Source: Cubamyces lactineus (Eukaryota; Basidiomycota; Agaricomycetes; Polyporales; Polyporaceae). From it: DNA of 64,000 bases. Below the pieces are notes generated by a model, which worked only from the letters and a program-made list of their open reading frames with translations, was not told the DNA's origin and searched no databases. The stretch is taken from the NCBI GenBank assembly GCA_022376465.1, contig JACDTU010000002.1:682001-746000 (forward strand), in the 5' to 3' direction. Both the position numbers and the translations under genes were made by a program. Position 1 is the first letter of the stretch, and every line of letters begins with the position of its first letter. Of the stretch, positions 23,566 to 34,333 are shown one piece after another.

Positions 23566-24980
23566 ATGGGTGAGCATACCGGAGCTTTGCGGATAGAGTG
23601 GAGACGGACTAATTCTTGTTTGGTGGTTTAGGCTCGAAGCGTAATCCCACGGTACAAGCGCGACTCGTCAACGGGTCCGACATTCAGCTGGGAACTACCG
23701 GCGCCCTGCTCTCAGTATCTCTCGAGAGGGCCGCGCGTAATCGGCAACTTATTGCCAAGCTCGCCATCGACCTCCAGCTCGACTCGGATGCTCTTCCAGT
23801 CCTGTGGCCTTTTCTGCAACAAGGCTTACCCTCACTTGACGAGCTGGTCGTGACCATCGAGTTAAAACAACGGCCCTGGAGAGCCCCAGAACTCACCTTA
23901 GCATCTTTCCCGAAGTTGACGAAGTTGCGCCTTGAGGGCGTCCGTCCCCGAGTCGCGCCGTCCGTTCTTGCCAACCTGCGTGTCTTGGCTTTGGACAACG
24001 TGCGCATCGATCTTCCGCAAGCGCTCCGCTTTGAAGACGTTCTCGACTGTGTCCTTGGGCTGAAATCGGTAGAGGATATCACCATCTGCAATTACTTGGG
24101 AGTTGTCGACGGGATAGCACCGCGCCCGAGGCGCCGTCTCCATTCGTTGCCCAACTTGAAGAACCTACGACTCGAAGAACACCCATCCGCCATCCGCTCC
24201 CTACTCTCCCATCTCAGCGTCCCGGTCGAAGCTGACATTCGATTACTGGCCAATTTTCAGTGCGAGCGCCAAGGAAATCATCCACCCTCTGAGGCGTTCA
24301 CCGCCTTCCTCCCAGAAGGCTCGGAGGGCCTTCCCGTCTTGCGACAAGTCACTGTGGTGAACGTGATCTGCGCGCGAGACGAGGATATTGTGGAGATCAT
24401 TGGGGGCCTTGGGGACCTCGACGTACCGGGGCGGATCTCTCTGGGTATCGACAAGAAAGCGTTCAGCACCGGCACTCAGGGCCCGTCTATCGAGGCGCTG
24501 CTCTTCAAGGATATGGTGCAATCACTCCGTAAAATCTTCCCCGATACGTCTAACGTCGCCTCGCTCTATCTCCACGGGCCTCTAGACACCATCGCTCGTA
24601 CGACCTGGACCCCCATTCTCTACCGGTTCCCCGGAGTCCAACGCATGATCCTCCGGGGTGGATCCCCAGGGCTTTCGATCATGGAGGCGCTTATGACGAG
24701 CTCTCCTACGGATGGGACGCCTTTGTGCCCGAGACTAGAGGAGTTCGACCTCCAAGGGTCAGCGCGGGACGCCACTGCTTTGAACGCCGTGGCAAAATGC
24801 TTTGAATGGCGTGTCGACAATGGCGCTCGGCATCCGTTGTCCAAGCTGTCTATGCGCCTGTTCGCTATTGGGTCGGCGTGGTCATTGTCTTTCTTGACGT
24901 ACTTCCGCAAGGAGTATGCGCGTTATGCTGACACCGTGGACGTGGATGTCGATTACACTTTCTGTTCCACTATGCCTTGA
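23566..24980 (+). CDS. LRR-repeat protein of the basidiomycete F-box/LRR type, copy 1
   Basis: The first coding exon is only four bases (23566-23569, ATGG), then a 62-base intron (GTGAGC...GTTTAG) and exon 2, 23632-24980, giving 450 residues beginning MGSKRNPTVQARLV. Without splicing, the ATG frame stops quickly. The body is a run of irregular leucine-rich repeats (LPSLDELVVTIEL, FPKLTKLRLEGV, LANLRVLALDNV, LPNLKNLRLEEH), the sort found C-terminal to F-boxes in agaricomycetes. No F-box is visible here. A paralogue lies 1.1 kb downstream on the same strand; shared landmarks are ADIRLLANF/ANVRLVGNM and DMVQSLRKIFPD/RMVQSIRGIFPD. Function unknown; probably a protein-interaction scaffold. Confidence 0.75.
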
Positions 24981-26089
24981 TGTACCGATGTGTCCGAGTT
25001 AGATCTTGCCAATATTAGTATCATATGCAAGCCCGGCGGCACGGACTCGTACAATCATCACTGAAGGTGCATACAGTCGACACCCTCTTAACCCATACTT
25101 CTCGGCAGGGCTCCGGAGCTCCCCCGTCTGCACAATTTCGCCTAGAAAGATGCGCTTACATCAAGGCTATATAGCCATCCACATCCGAGAAGGAAGAGTG
25201 GCTTCAGTCCGCGGAACTGTGTGCTAAGCGAGGTATGGGTTAAGAGGGTGTCAACTGTACTGCATACTGTTTGCTACAATGCTAGCAGTCAGCTTGCTGT
25301 GGCAACCCTGGACTTGCCGCCAAGCGGCTGGTACGAGCGCCTACGTAGACTACTGTAGTAGTGCTGTGTCAAGCGTCTAATTGAAGCTTGGCCCTTCCCC
25401 GCCCACCATGACTATGTAAACATTCAAGTTCGTATCAAAGCTCACGGAGTGCTACACGGAATCTTGGACATACTACCAAGTGGCTTTTCCCCCGTTGTAC
25501 ACGCGAGGGCAGCCTCCCCTTCTCCGCTGCCAGGATCACGAATCCCAGCTAGCATAGCGCTGACCGTTGACGTCAAGACATGTCACATGTCATACGCTGG
25601 CAGCTACTAGCGGCGCAACTCTCCGAGTCCTGCTTCAACTTGCTAAGGATATGTCCTATCCGGCGCGGTGACAAACACACGGTCAGTTTCATGTTGTAGC
25701 ATTTTTCTCACTCTCTAACGTGATTTTGTATCTCAAGGTGTTCAGGACAAAGGCGTATGTGTTCCCACAATGATGCTGAGGTACCCTAGTAACGGAACGT
25801 CTGGTCTCTGACAATCACACACGCTTAGACCAGTGACTATAGCATTGCTCGCGCATTGAACCTCTATGCAATGCGTAGATAATACCCATACGATCACGGC
25901 TCACTACCGCTTTGTCGTCCAAATGAGCTATATACTGAGGTAGGGCGCGCTCTTACTGGGAAGCAACATTTTCGTCGCCTTCGTCCCCACCTCAACCTTG
26001 TACCTAGGTAGGTGCCTCTTCCAAAGCCGGCGTGTTGAGATGCTAATCTTCCTGTGGCACCCTCATAACAGTCTGTACGCCTCTTAAAC
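24981..26089. other. Intergenic region between LRR paralogues
   Basis: No open frame or splice pattern worth calling. It is more AT-rich than the genes. If the second LRR gene once had a leading F-box exon, none is recognisable here. Confidence 0.5.
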
Positions 26090-27430
26090 ATGCCGAGTGT
26101 ACGTGCTGAGACCGCCGACGGAGTGTCGTACGATGTCTCTGGGTGCCCTATCACTGCCCTTACTCTGGAACCTTTACGGCCCTACACCGAGCAACTGCGC
26201 GTCTTGACTGCGACATCTCTCTCCATCAAGGAATTTGACACCGTGCAAGCGTTCTTGAAGGCCAATATGCCCAAACTAGAGCAACTACGCGTTTCAATCG
26301 ACAACGCGGCAGAGGACGGCCAAGCCTCTGTATCACACCACGTCCTAGAGCCTATCGACCTTCCTCCTACCAGATTCCCCGCACTACGCACTGTCATGCT
26401 GGAAGGCGTAGGGACGTCGATCGGGTCCGTGATAGCTTCTCGCTTATGGCGCCTTGTAATCACCAACAAGCCCAACAAGCATCAAGGCCTCGCCCTCTTA
26501 CAGTTCATCAATTCCATCAGCAGCTTCAAATGCTTGGAAGAACTCGAGCTATCCAACTGCTTCGCTCCGGCCACAGCTGACGGCTGCCGTGCCCGCGAGC
26601 CATTTGCCGCGACGCGCCTGATGTCCGTTACCATTCAGGACCATCCTCCCGTCGTCTCCTGTATACTCTCGGCCCTCATCGTCCCCGCACGAGCGAATGT
26701 CCGGCTAGTTGGGAACATGCGGGGTGCGCCCCCAGAGCAATGTTCCTCCGCGTTCGCCTCGATGCTCCCAGACGACAAGCGCTGCCTGCCTGTGCTCCAG
26801 AAAGTGTCGTCGTTGAATGTCTATCATGCCCCTGAAGCCTGCTACATCCTCGCGAAGACAGAATCCGGAGACGAGTTGGACATCGAACTCATCACTGACG
26901 CTCTGAACAAGCCCTCGCTCAAGCCTGTCCGGGGCGAGCTGTTCAACCGCATGGTCCAAAGCATACGAGGCATCTTCCCCGACTCGCCTATCGAGCGCCT
27001 TTCGTTCGTCGGCGACGTCGACTACGTCCCCTCGGAGGCATGGACCTCTTCCCTCTCACTCTTCCCTCGCTTGCGAGAGCTTGAGGTGGACGACGTCGCC
27101 CTACGAGCGTCCCCCAGCGAAGTGATATGGGCACTTGTGCAGTCATCCTCCCCACGGCCCGGGGCTCTCCCCATCTGTCACCAGCTCGAGAGCCTCGCGC
27201 TATACGGCGACATCCCATCCCTCTCTCTCTTGGGCGACCTGTACAAATGCCTCTTGTGGCGCCGAGAGCGAGCAGGCGGGAAGACGCGCCTGCGCAAGCT
27301 GCTCGTGGGGCTTTACTGCGACAACGACATGTCTGGACCTGTTCTGACACAGCATAAAGCGGCTTTGGCGACCTTGGCGGAGAAGACGAGTGTCGACGTC
27401 ATCGTATGCTCCGGACGTCGGCAACGGTAG
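26090..27430 (+). CDS. LRR-repeat protein of the basidiomycete F-box/LRR type, copy 2
   Basis: A single ORF of 446 residues starting MPSVRAETADGV; no intron is needed. Leucine-rich repeats run through the whole protein (MPKLEQLRVSIDN, FPALRTVMLEGV, FKCLEELELSN, FPRLRELEVDDV). It is a diverged tandem copy of the gene at 23566-24980: the central block with the RANVRLVGNM and MVQSIRGIFPD motifs and the closing HQLESLALYGD...CLLWRRERAG region align with the other copy in the same order. The ends differ. The copy lacks the split start codon of its neighbour, so gain or loss of the first intron accompanied the divergence. No F-box, enzyme motif, signal peptide or membrane segment. Confidence 0.75.
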   Translation: MPSVRAETADGVSYDVSGCPITALTLEPLRPYTEQLRVLTATSLSIKEFDTVQAFLKANMPKLEQLRVSIDNAAEDGQASVSHHVLEPIDLPPTRFPALRTVMLEGVGTSIGSVIASRLWRLVITNKPNKHQGLALLQFINSISSFKCLEELELSNCFAPATADGCRAREPFAATRLMSVTIQDHPPVVSCILSALIVPARANVRLVGNMRGAPPEQCSSAFASMLPDDKRCLPVLQKVSSLNVYHAPEACYILAKTESGDELDIELITDALNKPSLKPVRGELFNRMVQSIRGIFPDSPIERLSFVGDVDYVPSEAWTSSLSLFPRLRELEVDDVALRASPSEVIWALVQSSSPRPGALPICHQLESLALYGDIPSLSLLGDLYKCLLWRRERAGGKTRLRKLLVGLYCDNDMSGPVLTQHKAALATLAEKTSVDVIVCSGRRQR

Positions 27431-27842
27431 GCTTTGTCAAGGGTCGGGAGATCAGTGAAGGAGAGCAACCACCGCGGCGGTTATGGTCGGTGTTTGTTGG
27501 GCTTGACTGAGACTGAGGATGTTCGCAGTGGCTCGCTGATGTTAGGTAGGTCAATTTCTTGGTTTGGACTGTCTTCGTGATTGTGTAGGAGCATTCTCGG
27601 ACTCTTGTATCATCTACATTGTATACGACGCGTTTATGAATCTCCTCAAGTGGGTACCTGACGGGAAAGTGGGCTAGCCATGATTTGTGAATCGCTCATC
27701 GTTGGACGATGGCATCCCAGAGAATCTGTATACAAGTTGTCGACATCCACCAGTTATCCTATAGTACAAACTGAACACTTCTTGCGTCAACCCAGACATC
27801 ACTACTGCGTGCACGTTTTGTCTCCTTGCAGCCCGTCGATGA
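27431..27842. other. Convergent 3' flanks
   Basis: Short region between the 3' ends of LRR copy 2 (plus) and the cyclic phosphodiesterase gene (minus); no gene seen. Confidence 0.5.
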
Positions 27843-28559
27843 TTAAGACTGGACGAGCGGGATCTTCTCCATCACCTCCCACGCAGACACAGGCCCATCA
27901 CACCTCACGACCCAAATCTCCTCCCCGTCAAACCCATCCAGAATCACCGGCTCCTTCTCTCCCTCTCCCTCCTCACTCCCCTCATCCACACACGCAAGCT
28001 TAATCACGCTCTCCCCATCCGGGCCCCGACTCTCAAGCACCCTCAGCTCGCTCCGCAACCTCTCCACCATGCGCGCGCGCTCCTCCCTATCCGCCTCGTC
28101 GATATAGTACAACGACATATGCGCAACAGGGGGGATCGCGCCCTTGTCTCCAAGGCGCGCACGCAGGTGCATGCGGACCGCCTCGAGCGGGGCCCCCTGC
28201 GCCCCAGCGGTGTGCACGGTGATGAAGACGGACATGAAGTATTTGCCCTCCCCGACGTCGAGCGACGCGAAGCGCACGGGTATGGGGCCCTGGTTCGGGG
28301 GTATGGCTGCGCGGACGGCGGCGCCGTCCGGGGAGGAGGCGAGCGTGACGTGGGGGTGGAAGGCGGGGAAGGAGGAGGGGGACTTGAGGGGGGTCGTGGG
28401 CTTGAGGCGCATGATGGGCGCGATCTTGTCGGCTTGCGACGGGCGGGGGACGAGCCAGAGAGAGATGCCTAGTAGAAAGTAAAAGCAGAGGTCAGCATCG
28501 CAGTGTGCGCGCCATCGTTGAGTTCTGAGATTGAGAACAAGTATGGTGTGCTCACCCAT
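27843..28559 (-). CDS. 2',3'-cyclic-nucleotide 3'-phosphodiesterase (2H family, CPDase)
   Basis: The first coding exon is four bases (28559-28556, ATGG), then an 87-base intron (GTGAGC...CTACTAG) and exon 2, 28468-27843, giving 209 residues starting MGISLWLVPRPS. The 2H phosphoesterase pair is plain: HVT at 41-43 and HMS at 118-120. These histidines catalyse opening of ADP-ribose 1'',2''-cyclic phosphate or nucleoside 2',3'-cyclic phosphates; the yeast member Cpd1 works on the by-product of tRNA splicing. FHPHVTLAS and VAHMSLYYI match the fungal/plant CPDase form, and the length is normal. An acidic insert (GSEEGEGEKEP) lies near the C-terminus. The intron is a multiple of three with no stop, so retention would give a 238-residue protein with a hydrophobic N-terminal stretch. 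Confidence 0.88.
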   Translation of the reverse strand: MGEHTILVLNLRTQRWRAHCDADLCFYFLLGISLWLVPRPSQADKIAPIMRLKPTTPLKSPSSFPAFHPHVTLASSPDGAAVRAAIPPNQGPIPVRFASLDVGEGKYFMSVFITVHTAGAQGAPLEAVRMHLRARLGDKGAIPPVAHMSLYYIDEADREERARMVERLRSELRVLESRGPDGESVIKLACVDEGSEEGEGEKEPVILDGFDGEEIWVVRCDGPVSAWEVMEKIPLVQS

Positions 28560-29199
28560 TGTTCGTTTGTATCCGATGAACGAGATTCAGATTTTGCTTG
28601 TGTGAGGATCCGTTAGAACACTCTGCCACACTACCAGTCACCGCCTGACTTACACACGCTCACGACGAAAAACAACGCCGGATAAGATCGCGCTCCTTCA
28701 AGCAGTCGATGGTGGTAGACCGTGTACAAAAGCCCGACCGTATCCAAGAGAGCTCAACTCGGCCCCCAGATGCGCATGAACGTTAACGTTAACGCATCGA
28801 CGTCCAACGTGCGGTGGCGTCCGATAGCCTAACCACCCACGTGCGCCAACAATATCATCATGTTGGGACAAACGGGGACCCACAATTCCTCTTACTCGGC
28901 CCCTCTGATAGGCCAAGCCCCGGCTTTCTGTGGGCTGGATCGCAACGCGTGAGCTGGGGTTCACAGCATTCGTACAGTCCAAGGTTATTGTGGCGATGAA
29001 TATGGTCTCTTTGATGAATGAGGGAAGAGAGGTGGAATTGAGCAGAGGAGATACACATACAAAGAATGAGTGTTGTACACGAGCGACAGCAGTAGTTCTG
29101 ATACACATATCCGAAGAGTACCCCACACATAACATAACTTACACCTTCCAACCTCTACACCTTCGCCCACCTTCACCCACCTCAGGATCCGAGACGATC
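28560..29199. other. Intergenic region with a palindromic AACGTT cluster
   Basis: Upstream of the cyclic phosphodiesterase gene and downstream of the DUF1776 gene (both minus). At 28780-28791 the sequence AACGTTAACGTT is a perfect 12-base palindrome. No gene is supported. Confidence 0.45.
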
Positions 29200-31119
29200 T
29201 CACGCACCGCGTTCCGACGGCTTGCTCTTGAGGCTCACCCACGACTCGCCCACACCCGAGCCGTACCCCTCGTTGCTCTCCACGTCCGCCTCGCTCCCCG
29301 CCTCCGACGCGTCGTGCTCGGGCTCGGGGTCGCTGTCTGTGCCTTCGTGCTTCTCCGCGATCGTCTGCTGGACGAGCGGGGGCTGCTGGGCGGGCGCGGC
29401 AGCAGCAGTGGTAGTAGCGGGAGGAGGGGGCATAATGACGCGTGGAGGAATGGGGAGGAGGGCATTCCGGATCGAGACGAGGAGGTATGGAATGTTGAGC
29501 ACGGCGTCGAGGAGGAAGGCGGGGAGGTAAGACGCGAACGCGTACGTTCCGGCTGTGTGCATACTGCAGTCAGCACCCGAAGCAAAGCCTACATTCGCGA
29601 ACATGGACGTACCACCTGCGCCCACGGCTACCCTGTCTCCGCGGAACAGCTCATGAATCCGGCCAAGCACATCGCGCACAGACCAAGGGTTGAGCCCATG
29701 CCTCCGCCGTCCACTCCCGACGATGCTCGCCACCGTATCCACAAACACCGACGCATCGCTCGGCTGCCGCCTGATCGCGCGATGCCCGCTATGCTCAAGC
29801 ATCGATCCAAACGCCGCCCCATACGCCGCCTGCTCCGACGGCGTCCACTCATCCACGACCCTCCGCAGGCCCTCCGCACCCTCCTGTTCCCCGCCCGCGA
29901 ACGCGACCGCACCGACATCGACGACTGTAACCTTGACGTTGTGCATCGCGCCCGCAGCGTCCGAGCCGAGCCCCGAGAGACCCGCAGCGCGCATCTCGCG
30001 GCGGAGGACCTCGACGCCGCGCAGAGTCGCAGCAGCGCTCATGGCCTGTGCGCTCGCGAACGGGAGCCCGACACGTGCGTCCATCGCCGGAAGGCAGACG
30101 ACGATGCTCTGGCGGCCAAGGCCGTTTGCCCGTGCGTCCTGGGCCCGGGAGGGGCTGGCGCGTAGCAGCGGGAGCAGGGCTTGTAGGATTTGGAGCGGGA
30201 CGATGTGCGTGGCTTGGAGGTATGCGAGGTAGTCGCCGTTCAGATCGAGGTGTTCGAGAGGTGCGGGAGGTAGAGCGAGTTTGGGTGGGGGTAGAGAGAG
30301 GAGAGAGACTACGGAGTGCACGTATAGGTGGGTCGTAGGCGGAGCATGTGGATCGCCTGCTGCAGTGATGGGGAAGCGGCGGGACATGGTCGCCGCAAGG
30401 GAGCGCAAGAAATAAGGAATCATTTCAGGCTAGAGAAGACAGATCAGATGCCTGACAAGTGCATAGTCCAGGGGTACGCACCTCCGTAGGGTCGAGGACA
30501 AGAGCACGGACGAAGCCATGGCATTTACTCTCAATTTGTTCTACGGCTTCAGGCGTCGATACGCTGGCGATGACGACGTATCCCTTCTTCTCCAGATCTT
30601 GGATCAGAGGGATACCCAAGGGCGAGTCGCCTCCAAGCACGACTGTATCACACGCCGGATCAGCCCAGACGTCATCGCACATTTACGAAGTAAGCAGAAC
30701 GCACCGACGACTTGTCTGCGCTCTCCATTCGTAGCTTGACCATGTCTCTTTGCACCTACTCGAGCACGTCTCCTGGCATGAGGATACGCGTAGCCTACAA
30801 GCAGGCTCGAGCCTATGAGGCCGACGGTAATGCCAGCGGCCGTCCAAGGGTGATCGGCGAACCAATCGGCAGAGTTCTCCCACAATGACTTCGGCGGAGG
30901 TGGAGGCGGAGGCGGCGGAGGCACCTCAAAGGCTCCTAGGCCTTTCAGAGCGGGCATGGCCTGGGGACTATGGCGGAGGACATCTTGCCAAAGTCTGTGT
31001 ATGGCTTCGGTGACCTTGGGAAGGTCTGGAGTCGCGGCGGAGAGCGATGATACGATGAGATCCTCGACGTTGTGGAGGTAGTCTTCGATCTGCTCGATGG
31101 TGGGTAGTACGATGGGCAT
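29200..31119 (-). CDS. DUF1776 protein, short-chain-dehydrogenase-like (yeast PBR1/YNL181W type)
   Basis: Four exons: 31119-30705, 30642-30482, 30429-29613, 29552-29200, giving 581 residues. The N-terminal helix region (IEQIEDYLHNVEDL) is followed by a proline run (67-76) and one membrane segment (about 92-112). A Rossmann-type start follows (VVVLGGDSPLGIPLIQDLEKKG), then SDR-like blocks including QSIVVCLPAMDARVGLPFAS. The canonical SDR YxxxK is not obvious. The third intron (29612-29553, 60 bases) has no in-frame stop; splicing it gives VGAGAGTYAFASYLP, the form expected in this family. The acidic/Pro-rich C-terminal tail is disordered. The yeast homologue is an essential membrane-associated putative oxidoreductase; the substrate is unknown. 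Confidence 0.8.
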
Positions 31120-31915
31120 GGTGGTTCAGGACGAGCAGAAAGAGAGGAGTGCAGAGGAGAGGATAAGAGGAGACTGAGAGCCTCCGAGAGCGTGGGTCTG
31201 GCTCTGGCTTAGGAGACTCGTTCCTTCGGCACGCGCGCAGGCATGGGCGCCAATGACGCTGTAGTACGCGTCTTCGGCGTCATATCTCGGGCCGTTCTAA
31301 TAGAGGTCTTCGGGGTCCCGTTCCACGCGCTGCTTTGCACGCAACTCAGGCTTCACGAAAAGGCCTTCGCGTTAGGACTGATCCACGTAGACCACACGCC
31401 GTGTCAATCCTAAGGGGTTTCATGGAAGTGACTGCGGTTGAGAGAAAATCACAAGCAGGGAAGAGGAGAAGAGGGGGAGCACGTGACCGCGTTCTGGATC
31501 TAAGCGAGAGTGATCTGGGATCGGGCGGAGGTAACACGGCAACGCGGAAAGTTTCGACTCCCCGCGCTGCGAACTGCTGCTCTCGTCGTCGTCGTCCACA
31601 GCCGCCAGCACGTCCGCCAGTTCAGCGAGCTCGACATCCCAGCTGCTGCCATCTCAGCAGGTCAGTACGTTTCCTGCCTTCTCTCCCTTCGCACTATCCA
31701 GGCGACTTGCGAGACGAAACAGCTCACGAGCGCACTCGGTGCCAATCGCGTCCTGCGAAAGGAGCTCAACGCGAGGCACGTTCGTGTTTTGTGACTTGAC
31801 CATCCCTGCGCGGGGGACCGGAATCTGTACTAGCGAGAGGATATTGGCTTACCGCTCTTGACGTTCTCAGGCCACCTCCCGTGTGTAGACGCCAGCCCCG
31901 CCAAATTAAAGGAGG
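31120..31915. promoter_or_regulatory. Bidirectional intergenic region (DUF1776 gene / TLC gene)
   Basis: Nearly 800 bases separate two divergent start codons and so should hold both promoters. The open frame 31335-31799 (plus) has no recognisable motif. No TATA element stands out. Confidence 0.4.
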
Positions 31916-33264
31916 ATGTACATCCCAGATGGCTTCCAGGGCTCGCTCCCGCTCTCCATGTCCTTCTCCCTCCCTACTGACCGCCCCCTCCGCGCCATCG
32001 CGCAGCCCATGGCCAACCTCCTGAACCTCCCCCATCTCCCGGACCACTTCCCCCTCCTCGTCTACGCGTTCATCCTCTTCACCGCCGTCCACCTCGTCAT
32101 CTCACCCTATCTCAGCGCGCGCATCTTCCCCGTCAGCTACGGCAAGCTGCGCTCCAAGCGCGCCATCAACCAATGGTGTGTCCTCACGTATATGGCTCCC
32201 ATGCGCGAGTGAACTAATCCTGCGCGCACGCCAGGAATATCCAGGTCGTCTCACTCTTCCATGTCTTCATCGTCCTCCCGCTCGCCCTCGCGTGCTTGGG
32301 CTCGGACACGCTCAAGGCAGATAAGCTGTGGGGATGGGACGAGAGAGTGGGCAGGACAGTCGCAGTGGCCTGCGGGTGAGTCACTCGACCTGCACGCGCA
32401 ACGCCACGCGCGCGCGAAGAAGCACCGGCTCATAGTGACGCGCGCAGGTACTTCTTGTGGGACACCCTGGATGCGATCTTCAACTTCGACGATCTCGGCT
32501 TCCTCATTCACGGTAAGGCATCGGGTCAAAACGAAACCGGACGTGGGCGCAACTAACGCTTAAACGCGGTGGACCCTATGGTACAGGCGTCTCGTGCTTC
32601 ACGCTATATATGATGACCTTCGTGAGTGGCATATGCGATGCCATAACGGACGTCCGAGTTTACGAGATGATCACTTAGCGGCCTTTCCTGGGCTACTATG
32701 CCCCTCGCTTCCTCACCTGGGAACTGTGCGTTCCCCCTAAAGTCTTCACCTGATCCACCCGTTCACACATCTCCCTTCTAGGAGCACGATCTTCCTCAAC
32801 ATCCACCGGTCAGCCCTTCTCCCCGCCACTTCTCTCTGAAATCATGCGCATGGCACTGACCCCGCCCTCCGCCCCGCAGGTTCCTCGACAAGACCGGGCA
32901 CACGGGCTCGTCCGCGCAGTGGCTGAACGGCGTCATCCTCCTCTCGACGTTCTTCTCCGTCCGGATCGTCTACGGCTGGTACCTCACGCTCGACTTCATG
33001 CGCTCGCTCTACGCCGCGCGCGCGGAGCTCCCCACCGCGTACCTCCTCGCGTTCGCGCTCGGGAACCTCACCCTGAACGGGCTCAACCTCACTTGGTGCG
33101 TCTCGCCTGTGTGGCTGCTGACAGGTTTGGAATGCTGACGGCGGTCTTCGTGTAGGTTCTACAAGATGATATTCGCGATCCGGAAACGCTTCGATGGGGA
33201 GTCGAAGCCGCTCACCGGCCCCGCGAACGGGAACGCCGTCTCCGCAGATGCCCCTGCTCATTAA
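31916..33264 (+). CDS. TLC-domain membrane protein
   Basis: Eight exons: 31916-32175, 32235-32375, 32448-32512, 32587-32621, 32679-32725, 32782-32808, 32880-33095, 33156-33264, giving 299 residues with all phases agreeing. Several hydrophobic helices are visible: LLVYAFILFTAVHLVISPYL, VVSLFHVFIVLPLALACL, VILLSTFFSVRIVYGWYL, LLAFALGNLTLNGLNLTW. Between them, GYFLWDTLDAIFNFDDLGFLIH has the position and acidic/aromatic character of the TLC (TRAM-LAG1-CLN8) core, and RPFLGYYAPRFLTWELSTIFLNIHRFLDKTG follows. Family members include ceramide synthases and lipid-handling TLCD proteins. This one lacks the Lag1 HH motif seen in ceramide synthases, so it is closer to the TMEM56/TLCD type. The lipid substrate is unknown. 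Confidence 0.85.
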
Positions 33265-34333
33265 ACGCTATGAATCGAGCATCGAACGTCCAACACCGAA
33301 CACTGAACGCCGAGCCTCGAGCACCGTACTCACACCTCGGACGATATCCAAGTACGAGTCTAGACATGTCCTATGACGGGACATGCGGTGCCGAGTGCAT
33401 GAGAAGGGCATGGACCGTCACGAGCACCACGGCGAGATATGCTGCTGAACGAAACTGACGGGCTGGTTCTGGATTACTACTGGTACGATAGGGCTAATGG
33501 GTACATGCTGTGTTAGATGTGTTGTTTGCAGGAGTAATACGGAGCAGACGGCCACCGACGCGGAGTCGCGGAATCTGGATGGATCATCTCAACTCTACCT
33601 AGCTTGCCTGCCTGCCTGCGGCCAACACGCCCCCCTGGCCTCGAACGACGCATATGGATCGCTGCTACCGGCCGTCCGCTTTACGCGGCCCCGCCTGCTT
33701 ACGCCGGCGCGAGCTCGCTCGGGCCGACCTGAGTGCAGTATGTAGTATGCGGCATGCTGACACACCCGACTCCGACGCAGTCGGCTCGACGCCCCTCTCG
33801 GCGGCTCAGTGCGCCCAGCTGCAGGAAGCGACCCGTCTTGAGATCCACTCAGCTGTGACCTGAGCTCGTGAGAGCTAGCGCTACGTACGTTTTGATTTGG
33901 TCTATGCGCCAGCTAGTGTGCGGGATCGTCGAGCTCTGCTTAGGATTTGCACGCTGCACGCATCTTCCCGTGGAATCGGCGTGCTCGCACGGGCCTTACG
34001 GGGTTGTATAAACGAGGTGAGCATCTTGGGTTAAAGTTCTGCAACTGACCCCAGGATATAATGCCCCATCGTTCTCATCTACTTCGAATTTTGAGGTTCG
34101 CTGCCGAACGAATATTCACGTTACGGTCGAAGACGTAACGCGTGGAACAAAGACGCTTCCTAGAATACGGCTGAGGCGATATACACGTCCACTTGAATGT
34201 GATTAATGCAACATGGTATTCTATGCTCGAAGTAATAACGCCTCACCCCAGAGGTGTAATGTGCCGTGTAGTTCGAGCGGACGTCATCCAGATACGACGC
34301 CTTTCGTCGATTCAGAACCTCTCGTTCTGGAGT
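33265..34333. other. Convergent intergenic region, no gene seen
   Basis: 3' flanks of the TLC gene (plus) and the HET gene (minus). It contains short imperfect repeats (near-tandem GAACxCCGA-type units around 33280-33320; GCCTGCCTGC around 33606) and no supportable ORF. Confidence 0.5.
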
